Counted from the first letter of the stretch, positions 16,527-25,523 are shown. The stretch is DNA of 40,699 nt from an uncultured Clostridium sp. (GCA_902471875.1 CABRLN010000019.1:1-40699), one strand, 5' to 3'. Notes: generated by a model not told the origin, from the sequence alone. A program made the numbers and translations.

Positions 16527-17519
16527 ATGGGTGAAAGCAGAAAAGAGCATATAAAAAAGATAACCTCTATAGGTGGTTCTGCACTTATTGAAGGTATAAT
16601 GATGCGCGGTCCCAAAAAGACAATGGTTGCCGTTCGTACAGGAGAAGACGAAATTTATACCGAAGAGCTTGAATTTCACAGCTTGGGTGAAAAATGCAAG
16701 CTTTTTAGAATACCACTGGTGCGTGGTATTGCAGGTATGATAGACTCAATGCGTTTAAGCTATAAGGCTTTAATGATTTCTGCCGACAAGGCTATTGAGA
16801 GTATTCCTGAAGATGAGGCTGAAGAACCGTCAAAATTTGAAAAATGGCTTGACGAAAAAATGGGAGAAAAATTTCTTAAGGTACTTATGACAGCGGCAAC
16901 GGTAATTGGAGTAGTGGTAGCAATTGTACTGTTCTTTATGGTGCCAACGTGGCTGTATAATCTTTTGTCAGGTGCAATAGGCGGCGCAGACAGTTTGTCA
17001 TGGATGGGTGACAGATTTTTCAGGTCACTTTTTGAAGGTGTTATAAGAATTGGTTTATTCTTACTTTACATAATACTTTGTACGCAATTATCTGATATGA
17101 AAAGGGTTTTTCAGTACCACGGTGCTGAGCATAAAACAATTTTTTGCTATGAAAGTGATGAGGAGCTTACTGTAGAAAATGTTAAAAAGCACACACGCTT
17201 TCATCCACGCTGCGGAACAAGCTTTTTGGTTATAATGCTGCTTATAGGTATTTTAATAGGTCTATTTATTCCAATTACTCAGCCGGTTTTAAGAACAATT
17301 GTAAAGCTGCTTTTATTGCCTGTTACCTGTGGTATTGGCTATGAAATTATTAAAATTTGCGGCAGATACGACAACAAGCTGACCCATATTTTAGCCGCAC
17401 CGGGTTTATGGGCACAAAGAATAACCACAAAAGAGCCTACCGACGATATGATAGCTGTTGCCATTAAAGCAATGAAGGCTGTTATACCTGAAAATGGTGA
17501 GGATATTATAAGAAAATAA
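16527..17519 (+). CDS. DUF1385 family membrane protein
   Basis: The 330-residue integral membrane protein is of the DUF1385 family (function unknown). It has the family opening GGSALIEGIMMRGPKK near 17-32, the central block FQYHGAEHKTIFCYE near 196-210, and HTRFHPRCGTSFL near 222-234. About four hydrophobic segments are visible (about 114-136, 168-187, 233-251, 257-277). AAGGAGA precedes the ATG. It stands 20 bases after the kinase and 14 before prmC. Adjacency of DUF1385 and prmC is common in Clostridia, so I place it with prmC rather than with the two-component system. Confidence 0.9.
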   Translation: MGESRKEHIKKITSIGGSALIEGIMMRGPKKTMVAVRTGEDEIYTEELEFHSLGEKCKLFRIPLVRGIAGMIDSMRLSYKALMISADKAIESIPEDEAEEPSKFEKWLDEKMGEKFLKVLMTAATVIGVVVAIVLFFMVPTWLYNLLSGAIGGADSLSWMGDRFFRSLFEGVIRIGLFLLYIILCTQLSDMKRVFQYHGAEHKTIFCYESDEELTVENVKKHTRFHPRCGTSFLVIMLLIGILIGLFIPITQPVLRTIVKLLLLPVTCGIGYEIIKICGRYDNKLTHILAAPGLWAQRITTKEPTDDMIAVAIKAMKAVIPENGEDIIRK

Positions 17520-17533
17520 GAGGGATTTATTTT

Positions 17534-18400
17534 ATGACCTACAACGAATTATACAGGCATATTATAAGTTTACTAAAAAAGGCAGGACTTGACTCTCCTG
17601 CCTTTGATACTTTATGCCTTTTTGAAAATAAGCTTGGCTTTGACAGACATAAATTAATTATGCAGGGTAATACTGCCGTTTCTGAACAGCAAAAAGAAAT
17701 AATAATTAAGCTTGCACAAAAGCGTGCTGAGGGCTATCCGTTACAATATTTGCTTGGCATGTGGGAATTTATGGATTGTAAATTTTTTGTTGGCGAGGGT
17801 GTTTTAATTCCCAGGGAAGATACATCTGTAGTTGTCAATTTGTGCGCTGACAGTTTAAAAAACATATCTTCTACCAAAATACTTGACCTTTGTGCAGGCA
17901 GCGGGGCAATAAGCATTGTACTAAGCAAAATAATTACCGACAGCACAGTAACAGCCTTAGAACTGTCCGACAATGCTATTGAATATCTTTTAAAAAATGT
18001 TCAACACAATGCTTGCGATAATGTTAATGTTGTAAAAGGTGACGTATTTAATGACTATATTAGATTTAAGCCTGAAAGCTTTGACGCAGTAATATCTAAC
18101 CCGCCGTATATTATAAGAGATGAAATTAAGACACTGCAAAAAGAGGTTCAGTACGAGCCTGTAATGGCACTTGACGGTGGTAAGGACGGCTATGACTTTT
18201 ACAAAGCTATTATTGAAAATTGGAGCAGGTGTATTAAACCCGGAGGAATACTAACATTTGAATTGGGAGAAAACCAGTATGACACAGTAAAATTGATTAT
18301 GGAAAAAAAGGGATTTACCAATATAACCTATGCATTGGATCTTGGTAATATTAAACGAGGAATTTGCGGTGTTAAGGCAACCTCCGAAATTACCGGGTAA
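17534..18400 (+). CDS. prmC: Peptide chain release factor methyltransferase PrmC
   Basis: Methylates the GGQ glutamine of release factors 1 and 2 with SAM, speeding termination. The 288 residues comprise an N-terminal helical bundle (1-85) with EGYPLQYLLG, the motif LIPREDT at 91-97, the SAM loop LDLCAGSGAI at 117-126 and the catalytic NPPY at 189-192. This is full length with all key residues. prfA, often the next gene, is absent here; recA with its own promoter follows instead. GAGGG is upstream of the ATG. Confidence 0.94.
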   Translation: MTYNELYRHIISLLKKAGLDSPAFDTLCLFENKLGFDRHKLIMQGNTAVSEQQKEIIIKLAQKRAEGYPLQYLLGMWEFMDCKFFVGEGVLIPREDTSVVVNLCADSLKNISSTKILDLCAGSGAISIVLSKIITDSTVTALELSDNAIEYLLKNVQHNACDNVNVVKGDVFNDYIRFKPESFDAVISNPPYIIRDEIKTLQKEVQYEPVMALDGGKDGYDFYKAIIENWSRCIKPGGILTFELGENQYDTVKLIMEKKGFTNITYALDLGNIKRGICGVKATSEITG

Positions 18401-18444
18401 TGTCCTGTTTATTGTACAATTGATTTTTTAGGTTAAAATATTTG

Positions 18445-18473
18445 TTGCAATTTTATTGCAGCTAAGGTATAAT
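18445..18473 (+). promoter_or_regulatory. recA promoter
   Basis: TTGCAA (18445-18450), a 17-base spacer and TATAAT (18468-18473), 40 bases before the recA ATG. I found no good match to the Gram-positive LexA box (GAAC-N4-GTTC); the nearest string is GAAAACAAACTTTCG, just after the -10. Confidence 0.75.
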
Positions 18474-18512
18474 GTAATTAAAGAAAACAAACTTTCGCTA
18501 CGGAGGTAAATT

Positions 18513-19673
18513 ATGGCTAAGGATAAATCAAAGGATTTAAAAATAAATACAAATCAATCAGCAGAGGCTAAAGCTAAGGCGCTTGAAACAGCTATTGGTC
18601 AAATTGAAAAACAATTTGGTAAGGGTGCTGTAATGCGTTTGGGTCAAAATCAGGCAATGAATGTAGGATTTGTGCCAACAGGCTCTTTAACCCTTGATAT
18701 TGCACTGGGCATTGGCGGATTGCCTCGCGGCAGAATTATAGAAATATACGGACCTGAATCATCTGGTAAAACAACACTTTCTCTTCACTGCATTGCAGAG
18801 GGGCAGAAAAAAGGCGGTAATGTAGCTTTTATAGATGTTGAGCACGCACTTGACCCTGTATATGCCGAGGCTTTAGGCGTAGATGTTGATTCTTTGCTTG
18901 TTTCACAGCCTGACACAGGTGAACAGGCACTTGAAATTGCCGAAGCTCTTATCCGTTCGGGTGCTATTGATGTTATTGTTGTTGACTCTGTAGCAGCACT
19001 TGTACCAAAGGCAGAAATTGACGGCGATATGGGCGACTCTCACGTAGGACTACAAGCACGACTAATGTCGCAGGCATTAAGAAAGCTGGCAGGTGCTATT
19101 TCAAAGTCAAATTGTGTTGCTATTTTTATTAACCAGTTAAGAGAAAAGGTTGGTATTGTTTATGGTAACCCTGAGGTTACACCTGGCGGCAGAGCGTTAA
19201 AATATTATTCGTCTGTTCGTATTGAGGTACGAAAAATAGAAACTATTAAAAATGGCTCTGAAATTCTTGGTTCCAGAACAAGGGCAAAGGTTGTTAAAAA
19301 TAAAATTGCACCTCCTTTTAAAGAGGCTATTTTCGATATTATGTACGGCAAGGGCATTTCAAGAACAGGCGAGCTTTTAGACCTTGCTGTCGAAAAGGAC
19401 ATTATACATAAAAGCGGTGCGTGGTTCTCTTATGGCGAAGAAAGACTTGGTCAGGGCAGAGATAATATTAAGAACTTACTTCAAGATAACAAAGAGCTTG
19501 CGGCTGAGGTAGAGCAAAAGGTACTGCAAACACTTGCCGAAGAAAGAGAAGCGGCTAAAGGTAAAGCAACAGGCAGAAAAGAAAAGGTTATAGAAGAACC
19601 GTTACAAAGCAAAAATGATGATATTCAGCCTGCTGTAGATACCAAAGACATTGACATAATGGTTGAGGATTAA
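18513..19673 (+). CDS. recA: Recombinase RecA
   Basis: The DNA strand-exchange ATPase and co-protease of the SOS response. The 386 residues include Walker A GPESSGKT at 80-87, VIVVDSVAAL (Walker B region), the L1/L2 loop area with VTPGGRALKYYSSVRIEVR, and a C-terminal domain with SYGEERLGQGRDN. After the core comes a tail of about 40 residues rich in Lys, then Asp/Glu, ending VDTKDIDIMVED. This is slightly longer than the usual 345-355 residue RecA; acidic C-terminal tails are known to tune RecA activity. CGGAGG lies 6 bases before the ATG. recX follows after three bases. Confidence 0.98.
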   Translation: MAKDKSKDLKINTNQSAEAKAKALETAIGQIEKQFGKGAVMRLGQNQAMNVGFVPTGSLTLDIALGIGGLPRGRIIEIYGPESSGKTTLSLHCIAEGQKKGGNVAFIDVEHALDPVYAEALGVDVDSLLVSQPDTGEQALEIAEALIRSGAIDVIVVDSVAALVPKAEIDGDMGDSHVGLQARLMSQALRKLAGAISKSNCVAIFINQLREKVGIVYGNPEVTPGGRALKYYSSVRIEVRKIETIKNGSEILGSRTRAKVVKNKIAPPFKEAIFDIMYGKGISRTGELLDLAVEKDIIHKSGAWFSYGEERLGQGRDNIKNLLQDNKELAAEVEQKVLQTLAEEREAAKGKATGRKEKVIEEPLQSKNDDIQPAVDTKDIDIMVED

Positions 19674-19676
19674 TAT

Positions 19677-20276
19677 ATGCTTGTAACAGCAGTTGAGCCA
19701 AGGCGAAAATCATTAAGTGCTTTGTATATTGACGGTGAATTTGCAATGAAGCTTGACACTATGACACTTATGGAAAACCATATTAAGCCGGGGGTAGAGC
19801 TTACCGACGAGCAACTGCACAGTCTTATACAAAAGTCTGATGCACGGCGTGCAAAAGAAAGGGCGTTGTACCTTATAACCTACCGTGACCATTCAAAAAA
19901 GGAATTGACTGATAAAATCAGGCGTACCTGTTCAGCCGATGCTGCAGAGCAAGCCGCACAGAAAATGGAAGAGCTTGGCTTAGTAAATGACGAGGAATTT
20001 GCACGAAAATATGCACAAGAGTTGTTACACAAAAAGCATATGGCACCAAGGGCAATTCAGTACAAGCTGCGAGAAAAAGGCATTACAGCTGAAACCATAA
20101 GCATAATTTTAGAAGAGCTTGAGTATGACGCCTGTGAAGAAATACAAGCCGTACTTAACAAAAAGTACTATGGCTATAGTGATGACGAGAAGATAAAAAA
20201 AAGAGCCTTTGCAGCATTACAAAGACTGGGCTGGAGCTGGAATGACATTAAATACGCAATGAACAGCAACTTTTAA
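19677..20276 (+). CDS. recX: Regulatory protein RecX
   Basis: RecX binds RecA filaments and inhibits or remodels them. The 199 residues are helical, with the repeated three-helix modules of the family: ALYLITYRDHSKKELTDKI (about 62-80), EELGLVNDEEFARKYAQEL (about 101-119), then AIQYKLREKGI and ALQRLGWSWNDIKYAM at the end. The N-terminal 45 residues form the usual Firmicutes extension with a beta-rich ALYIDGEFAMKL. It starts three bases after the recA stop, so the pair is co-transcribed. A strong two-way terminator follows. Confidence 0.9.
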   Translation: MLVTAVEPRRKSLSALYIDGEFAMKLDTMTLMENHIKPGVELTDEQLHSLIQKSDARRAKERALYLITYRDHSKKELTDKIRRTCSADAAEQAAQKMEELGLVNDEEFARKYAQELLHKKHMAPRAIQYKLREKGITAETISIILEELEYDACEEIQAVLNKKYYGYSDDEKIKKRAFAALQRLGWSWNDIKYAMNSNF

Positions 20277-20288
20277 TTTATCTATATT

Positions 20289-20322
20289 AGACAAGGGCAA
20301 GGTTTTAACCTTGCCCTTTGAT
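20289..20322. terminator. Two-way terminator between recX (+) and argS (-)
   Basis: AAGGGCAAGGTT and AACCTTGCCCTT form a perfect 12-bp stem with a tiny loop, flanked by A/T-rich sequence on both sides, between convergent genes. Confidence 0.85.
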
Positions 20323-20351
20323 GTTATTTAAATAAGAATATTATATAATAA

Positions 20352-22040
20352 TTACATACTTTCAGGTGCATTAATTTTAAGCATTGTTAAAACATTTTTA
20401 ATTACTGTTTTAACAGCAATACATAGGTTTAGTCTTGCTTGTGTAAGGCTTTCGTTGTCACCCTTAACTCTACAAGCGTTGTAAAATTTATGGAACAGTG
20501 CCGCAAGCTGAAGAACATAGCGTGTTACCTTTGTAGGGTCATATTCTTTTGCAGCGGCTATAATCTCGTTGGTATAGTTTGCAAGGTGGCTTATAAGCTC
20601 TTTTTCTTCATTTGCTGTCAGTAATGCAAGCTCGTTGTCTGTGCAAGCTCTTGCAGTAATTTTGTCGTTTTCCAAAGCTTTAATAATACTGCAAATTCGT
20701 GCATGAGCGTACTGTACATAATATACAGGGTTTTGCGAATCTTCAGTAACTGCAAGGTCTATGTCAAAATCCATTTGGGTATTTGCTTCACGCATATTAA
20801 ATAAAAATCTTGCTGCGTCAACAGGAACCTCTTCAATAAGAGTGCTTAATGTTACAGCCTTACCCGAACGCTTTGACAGCTTATATACATCACCGTCTTT
20901 TATTAAACGAACCATTTGCATAATAATAATATTCAGTTTATCAGGATTTACCCCCAAGGCTTCCATAGACGCCTTAATTCTAGGAATATAGCCGTGGTGG
21001 TCTGCACCCAGAATATCAATAGCTGTGTCATAGTTACGGGTAACCAGCTTATTATAATGGTATGCAATGTCAGGTACAAGATAGGTTGGCACGCCGTTTG
21101 CACGAAGTAAAACACGGTCTTTGTCGTCACCAAAATCTGTTGTTTTAAACCACAAGGCTCCCTCTTGCTCATAGGTGTGACCCGAAGCTTTTAATTTTTC
21201 TATAATGTCAGCTACAGCACCGCTGTTGTGCAGTGAGCTTTCTAAAAACCAGTTATCATATTCAATTCTGTATTTTTGCAAGTCCTTTTTAAGATTTTCA
21301 ATGTTAATAGGCAGTGCAAAATCACATAAAGCCTGCTTGCGTTCTTCGCTTGGTACATTTAAATATTTGTCACCATATAGCTTGTTAAAAGCCTCAGCGT
21401 GTGCGGTAATGTCTGCACCCTGATAAGCGTCCTCAGGCATTGTAACATTGCTGTCGTAAATTTGCAGATAACGAACCTCTAAGGAGGTTTTAAACTTTTC
21501 AATCTGATTACCTGCGTCATTTACATAAAATTCTCTTTGAACATCATAGCCGGCTGTTTGCAGTACACTTGCAAGGCAGTCGCCCAACGCACCGCCACGG
21601 GCGTTGCCAATGTGCATTGGTCCTGTAGGATTTGCAGAAACAAATTCCACCAAAATTCTTTTTCCTTCACCATAGCTTGACTTGCCGTAATTCTCTTTTT
21701 CATCTTCAATAGCTTTAATAACGTCAGAATAATAGCTTTGTTTAAAAAAGAAATTAATAAAGCCGGGACCTGCAATTTCAAGCTTGTCAACATATGTGTT
21801 TTCAAGTGACAAATTTTCAGTAATAGTCTGTGCAATGTTTCTAGGCGATGTTTTAAAAGCCTTTGCACAAGCCATAGCAACATTTGTAGCTAGGTCACCG
21901 TTCTTTTTGTCTGCCGGAACTTCAATAATAAAATCAGGTGTTGGAACATCAGCCAGTTTTCCTTCTTTTTTCGCTTTATCTATCGAGTCTAAAATAGCTG
22001 CCTTTAAAGTGTCTATGGATTTTTGAGCAATATTTGCCAT
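20352..22040 (-). CDS. argS: Arginine-tRNA ligase
   Basis: Class I aminoacyl-tRNA synthetase that charges tRNA-Arg. I start it at the ATG of MANIAQ (22040), since GAAAGGA is 9 bases upstream; a longer start at 22058 would put that site inside the gene. The 562 residues begin with the Arg-specific N-terminal additional domain (1-115). Next come the HIGH-type motif PMHIGNARGG (HIGN at 143-146), GADHHGYIPR (346-355) and the KMSKS-equivalent KLSKRSG (387-393). The C-terminal helical anticodon domain has YVQYAHARICSI. It is third in the operon murI, DUF1934, argS, 19 bases after DUF1934. DUF1934-argS adjacency is also seen in Bacillus (ywiB-argS). Confidence 0.96.
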   Translation of the reverse strand: MANIAQKSIDTLKAAILDSIDKAKKEGKLADVPTPDFIIEVPADKKNGDLATNVAMACAKAFKTSPRNIAQTITENLSLENTYVDKLEIAGPGFINFFFKQSYYSDVIKAIEDEKENYGKSSYGEGKRILVEFVSANPTGPMHIGNARGGALGDCLASVLQTAGYDVQREFYVNDAGNQIEKFKTSLEVRYLQIYDSNVTMPEDAYQGADITAHAEAFNKLYGDKYLNVPSEERKQALCDFALPINIENLKKDLQKYRIEYDNWFLESSLHNSGAVADIIEKLKASGHTYEQEGALWFKTTDFGDDKDRVLLRANGVPTYLVPDIAYHYNKLVTRNYDTAIDILGADHHGYIPRIKASMEALGVNPDKLNIIIMQMVRLIKDGDVYKLSKRSGKAVTLSTLIEEVPVDAARFLFNMREANTQMDFDIDLAVTEDSQNPVYYVQYAHARICSIIKALENDKITARACTDNELALLTANEEKELISHLANYTNEIIAAAKEYDPTKVTRYVLQLAALFHKFYNACRVKGDNESLTQARLNLCIAVKTVIKNVLTMLKINAPESM

Positions 22041-22059
22041 TGTTAATAGTCCTTTCAAA

Positions 22060-22491
22060 TCAATTTTTTCTAACCTTAATTTTAAAGGTGTTTTCGCTTA
22101 CTGTATTAGAGTCAAAGTCCAGTGTATAAGCTACACATATATTTCCACCGTTTTTATTTAGCTTAATATCCATAAGGTGAGTAAAAACGCCAATCATTAA
22201 CGAACCTGCCGGGGTTGCATAGTGGCACTGGTGTCTTTTGTTAAGCTCCAGTATAAGCTGAGATTCATAGTCGCCGTTGCGTGTTATGGTAATTTGATTG
22301 TCCGAAATTTTTATGGTTGTATTTTGCGAAACACCCGGATTATCATTATCATATTCTTTATATCTGATAAATGTATTCCCTGTTGGTGCTATTGTATAGT
22401 TGCCTGTGGTGGTAACATCAATAACCTCTTCCTCATCATTTTCAATGCGTTGTGTGCCTGTAATATCTATTATGTACTGCCTTTTATTCAT
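22060..22491 (-). CDS. DUF1934 family protein (YwiB-like)
   Basis: The 143-residue soluble, beta-rich protein is of the DUF1934 family, related to B. subtilis YwiB and built like a lipocalin-type beta-barrel. The pattern includes IDITGTQRI at the N-terminus, GNTFIRYKEYD, ITITRNGDYESQLIL and the family segment TPAGSLMIGVFTHLMDI. Its position immediately before argS and after murI matches the family's usual neighbourhood. The function is not established. The start ATG has AGGTG upstream. Confidence 0.82.
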   Translation of the reverse strand: MNKRQYIIDITGTQRIENDEEEVIDVTTTGNYTIAPTGNTFIRYKEYDNDNPGVSQNTTIKISDNQITITRNGDYESQLILELNKRHQCHYATPAGSLMIGVFTHLMDIKLNKNGGNICVAYTLDFDSNTVSENTFKIKVRKN

Positions 22492-22519
22492 TGGTTCACC
22501 TGTTTAAATATTTATTAAA

Positions 22520-23335
22520 TTAATAATGCTGAATGTTAATTTGCTGAACCTCTTGGTTAAATGTGTTGCCTAAAAACAGACCGGCAATTTTGCTGAAGCC
22601 GTCAACACGGTCGCTTACATAATATTCACATTCACCTTTTATGGTTTGTGGATTTTCAAGGTTATTTTCTTTTATCAGACTTGCGGCATATCGTGCTGTT
22701 TCTTTGCCCGAGTCAACCAAAATAACCTCTTTGCCCATAACATCAGCAATAACATCTCGTAAAAGCGGGTAATGGGTACAGCCTAAAATTAAAGTATCTA
22801 CATTATTTTCAATCAGCGGCTGCAAATATCGTTGTACAATAGTTTTTACTACAATATCGTTTTTATCTATAAACCCGTTTTCAACCAAAGGTACAAACAG
22901 CGGACAATCTTGTTGAAACACCTGTAAGTCGCTGTTAATATTTTCTATAGCATGTTTGTATGAACTGCTGTTTATTGTAGCGGTGGTACCAATAACTCCA
23001 ATTTTGCCGTTTGAAGTAGCTTTAGCAGCAGCAAATGCAGTGGGTTTAACAACCCCTGTGTAAGGCATATGAAATTCATTACCAAGGTTGCCTGCTACAG
23101 AGCTTACCGTACCGCAGGCAGCTATAAGAATTTTAACATCCTTAGACTGCAAAAATCTTGCGTCCTGCATAGCATAGCGTGTTATAGTTTCTTTACTTCT
23201 GTTACCGTATGGAACTCTGCCGGTATCTCCAAAATAAACAATGTTTTCATTTGGTAAAAAGCTTATTAATTCTTTAACAGCTGTAAGTCCGCCTAATCCG
23301 GAGTCAAATACGCCTATTGCTGAACCTTTTGACAT
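22520..23335 (-). CDS. murI: Glutamate racemase MurI
   Basis: Makes D-glutamate for peptidoglycan. I start it at ATG 23335 (271 residues), because GAAAGGCTG is upstream and the protein then opens with SKGSAIGVFDSGLGG; the longer start at 23386 adds 17 residues without family character. Catalytic features are D11 in FDSGLGG, C74 in AACGTVSS and C186-H188 in LGCTHYP. The first cysteine motif is ACGT where most glutamate racemases have ACNT, a substitution in the active-site asparagine position. The gene leads the murI, DUF1934, argS operon. Confidence 0.92.
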   Translation of the reverse strand: MSKGSAIGVFDSGLGGLTAVKELISFLPNENIVYFGDTGRVPYGNRSKETITRYAMQDARFLQSKDVKILIAACGTVSSVAGNLGNEFHMPYTGVVKPTAFAAAKATSNGKIGVIGTTATINSSSYKHAIENINSDLQVFQQDCPLFVPLVENGFIDKNDIVVKTIVQRYLQPLIENNVDTLILGCTHYPLLRDVIADVMGKEVILVDSGKETARYAASLIKENNLENPQTIKGECEYYVSDRVDGFSKIAGLFLGNTFNQEVQQINIQHY

Positions 23336-23498
23336 TTTTATCAGCCTTTCGTTTTTATGAGTATATCGGTCTGTATTAATGTACAAAAATTAATGTGTAA
23401 ACAGTTAAATAAATTTAGTACACCAATATAAGCCTATTCTAAATTATAATTTTACCATATACCTTTAGTTGGTGCAATGTATATTTTTTAAAAATATA

Positions 23499-23527
23499 GT
23501 GACAAAAAGGAAAAATAAATGTATAAT
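23499..23527 (+). promoter_or_regulatory. Promoter for the 257-aa protein gene
   Basis: GTGACA (23499-23504), a 17-base spacer and TATAAT (23522-23527), about 60 bases upstream of the ATG. A second TATAAT lies near 23536. The gap is shared with the divergent murI operon. Confidence 0.6.
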
Positions 23528-23588
23528 AAATATGTTATATAATGGTGCAAGTTAACCCAAAACTAAATATAAAGTAAGGAATGATATA

Positions 23589-24362
23589 ATGGATTTTTCT
23601 TTTATGGATATAATTACAGACAAGGTAGCTTCTGTGTTGGAGCCGCAGGGGTACCAAAGACAAGCTGTTGACAGCAGCAATAAAGACTATGCTGCACTTT
23701 TTACAGGTGAAAGCAATGCTTATATGGTTATGTATAATTCTAAGAAAAAGCTTGCAGCTTTAAAGGTGTGCGGAATAGACGACGATGGCCCTGACAACCA
23801 GTGGAAAAGTATGAATACCTGGATATTCGACCCTGAACATGACACAAAAAAAGAAGCAAACAGCATAGGCAATGACTTTGCCGATGCTTTGTCTGTTCAC
23901 AAGCCAAAGCTTACAAGCAAAAGCAAAAAGAAAAATAGTGACGATGGTAATGCAGACCCAAAGTTTTTCTGCAAAAGGTTAGTAAATGTTTTTCCTGAGC
24001 TTAAAGAAGAAATTTGGGAAGAAGAAGACGGCTATGACCCGTTTAGGGGAGTAACCTTTGCAGAAAAGCACGTTGTACCAAAGGTTAATGCTCTTCTTAA
24101 GACTAATAACAAGCAATTAATTGATAAGCTGGCGTCAATTTTAAACGCACAGTATTCAGCAGGCGATTTAAGCACTCGTTCAATTATTACAGTAGTTGTT
24201 CTTAACGGAATTAAACCGGAGTACGAAAGTAAAATAGAGGACAAATTAAGTGACGAGCTTAAAAAGTCGTGGAAATATGCAAAACCTTACAGAACAAAAA
24301 AAGTTAAGCCTGAAAAGGTTAAAAAAATTAATACAAATCTTGTTGAAAAGCTGGGTCAATAA
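23589..24362 (+). CDS. Uncharacterised 257-aa cytoplasmic protein
   Basis: I do not recognise a family. The 257 residues have no signal peptide or membrane segment. The first 100 residues look like a mixed alpha/beta domain (DKVASVLEPQGYQRQ, then NAYMVMYNSKKKLAALKVCG and a WKSMNTWIFDPEHD segment). A Lys/Ser/Asp-rich linker (about 105-125) leads to a second domain with FFCKRLVNVFPELKEEIWEEE, which holds a helical part and a very basic C-terminal tail (YRTKKVKPEKVKKIN). The basic tail could contact nucleic acid, which is a guess. GTAAGGA precedes the ATG, a promoter lies upstream and a terminator follows, so it is a single-gene transcript. Confidence 0.75.
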   Translation: MDFSFMDIITDKVASVLEPQGYQRQAVDSSNKDYAALFTGESNAYMVMYNSKKKLAALKVCGIDDDGPDNQWKSMNTWIFDPEHDTKKEANSIGNDFADALSVHKPKLTSKSKKKNSDDGNADPKFFCKRLVNVFPELKEEIWEEEDGYDPFRGVTFAEKHVVPKVNALLKTNNKQLIDKLASILNAQYSAGDLSTRSIITVVVLNGIKPEYESKIEDKLSDELKKSWKYAKPYRTKKVKPEKVKKINTNLVEKLGQ

Positions 24363-24376
24363 TTTTCTGAATTTTA

Positions 24377-24406
24377 AAGAGTCGTTTCATTACGGCTCTT
24401 TTTTGT
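24377..24406 (+). terminator. Terminator after the 257-aa gene
   Basis: An 8-bp stem (AAGAGTCG with CGGCTCTT, one G-U pair), followed directly by six Ts. Confidence 0.8.
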
Positions 24407-24452
24407 AATATTTCAGCCTTTTAATTACATAATAATTGAGAGGTGTGTATGT

Positions 24453-25133
24453 ATGAGCTTAATAAGTATGAGAAATATTACAAAGGAATATACAGTAGGT
24501 GACACCAAACTTAAAGCATTAGATAATGTCAGTATAGACATAGAAGAAGGCGAGTTTGTTGCAATAGTGGGGCAGTCAGGTTCAGGAAAGTCAACATTAA
24601 TGAATATTCTTGGCTGTCTTGATGTTCCTGACAGGGGAAAATATTACTTAAACGGCAATAATATATTAGAAGAAAAAGAAAACAGGTTAAGCAACATAAG
24701 AAATAAAGAAATTGGCTTTATTTTTCAAAGCTTTAATTTAGTTAATTCATTGTCCGCCATTGAAAATGTAGAACTGCCGTTAATTTACAGGGGCTTAAAG
24801 AAATCTGTACGAAAGAGATTGTCAGAAAACGCTCTAAGGCTGGTTGACCTTGAAAGCAGGGTAAAGCATTTGCCGGGACAGCTTTCGGGAGGTCAACAAC
24901 AAAGGGTAGCTATTGCAAGAGCTATTGCGTCATCTCCGCCCCTTATTTTAGCCGATGAACCAACAGGCAATTTAGATGTAAGTTCAGGCAACGAAATTAT
25001 GAATATCCTTTTTAAACTGCATAAACAGGGCAGAACAATTGTTATGATTACTCATGACAATTCTATTGCCAACAAAGTGCCGCGAAAAATAGAAATAAGC
25101 GATGGCAAATTGGGGCATAGCACAGAACAATAG
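24453..25133 (+). CDS. ABC transporter ATP-binding protein, LolD/MacB type, without a permease
   Basis: The 226-residue ATPase is of the type that powers MacB/LolCDE/FtsX-like exporters. It has Walker A GQSGSGKST (about 39-47), a Q-loop in GFIFQSFNLV, the signature LSGGQQQRVAIARA (about 144-157), Walker B LILADEPTGNLD and the switch histidine in MITHD. All catalytic residues are present, so it should be active. Such ATPases are normally encoded next to their permease, but none is seen: the neighbours are an unrelated protein and a 390-base gap. It may serve a permease encoded elsewhere or be a leftover of a larger operon. GAGAGGTG precedes the ATG. Confidence 0.9.
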   Translation: MSLISMRNITKEYTVGDTKLKALDNVSIDIEEGEFVAIVGQSGSGKSTLMNILGCLDVPDRGKYYLNGNNILEEKENRLSNIRNKEIGFIFQSFNLVNSLSAIENVELPLIYRGLKKSVRKRLSENALRLVDLESRVKHLPGQLSGGQQQRVAIARAIASSPPLILADEPTGNLDVSSGNEIMNILFKLHKQGRTIVMITHDNSIANKVPRKIEISDGKLGHSTEQ

Positions 25134-25396
25134 AATATACCAAAATGAAAAACAGGTTTTAATTTTACTCAAAATCCGTACAAAAAAGCCATTAAAATTA
25201 AAATTGTCAAAATGAATTAAAGTATAAAAGTTACTCCTAAAACCTTGTGCTAAATTAATAAAATATCAATTTTGAAAATATAAGAAACGAACAAAAACTT
25301 TTATTTTTTAGACGAAAATACTAAAATTTTAAGTTTTAAAAGTTTCAAAAAACGCTTTATTTAGAACTATTGTATAAATGAATTTAACTTTTTTTG
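25134..25396. other. A+T-rich gap with no gene
   Basis: There is no reading frame of note, no ribosome site and no clear terminator hairpin after the ABC ATPase. I looked for a decayed permease and saw no recognisable membrane-segment coding. A 16-base string CTTTTATTTTTTAGAC near 25299 recurs near 33197, which is probably chance in such A+T-rich DNA. Confidence 0.5.
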
Positions 25397-25424
25397 TTGA
25401 CATTCACAAACTAAATGCTATAAT
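25397..25424 (+). promoter_or_regulatory. Strong promoter and hairpin leader of the 88-aa protein gene
   Basis: A perfect TTGACA (25397-25402), a 16-base spacer and a perfect TATAAT (25419-25424). The predicted transcript start falls at or next to a 7-bp hairpin (AACAGGA 25431-25437 with TCCTGTT 25449-25455), placing a stem at the 5' end of the mRNA. The leader then runs to an AAGGAGG ribosome site, about 90 bases in all. Confidence 0.8.
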
Positions 25425-25523
25425 ATAATCAACAGGAAAAAATAAACATCCTGTTAAGTGAGATCCGAAATGAGATTACAAAGTCCAGAGTAGGCACGAA
25501 TTATTTTAAGGAGGAATTTTTTT

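Noticed and set aside
18400..18512. LexA (SOS) box upstream of recA
   Set aside because: No GAAC-N4-GTTC match; the closest string has several mismatches.
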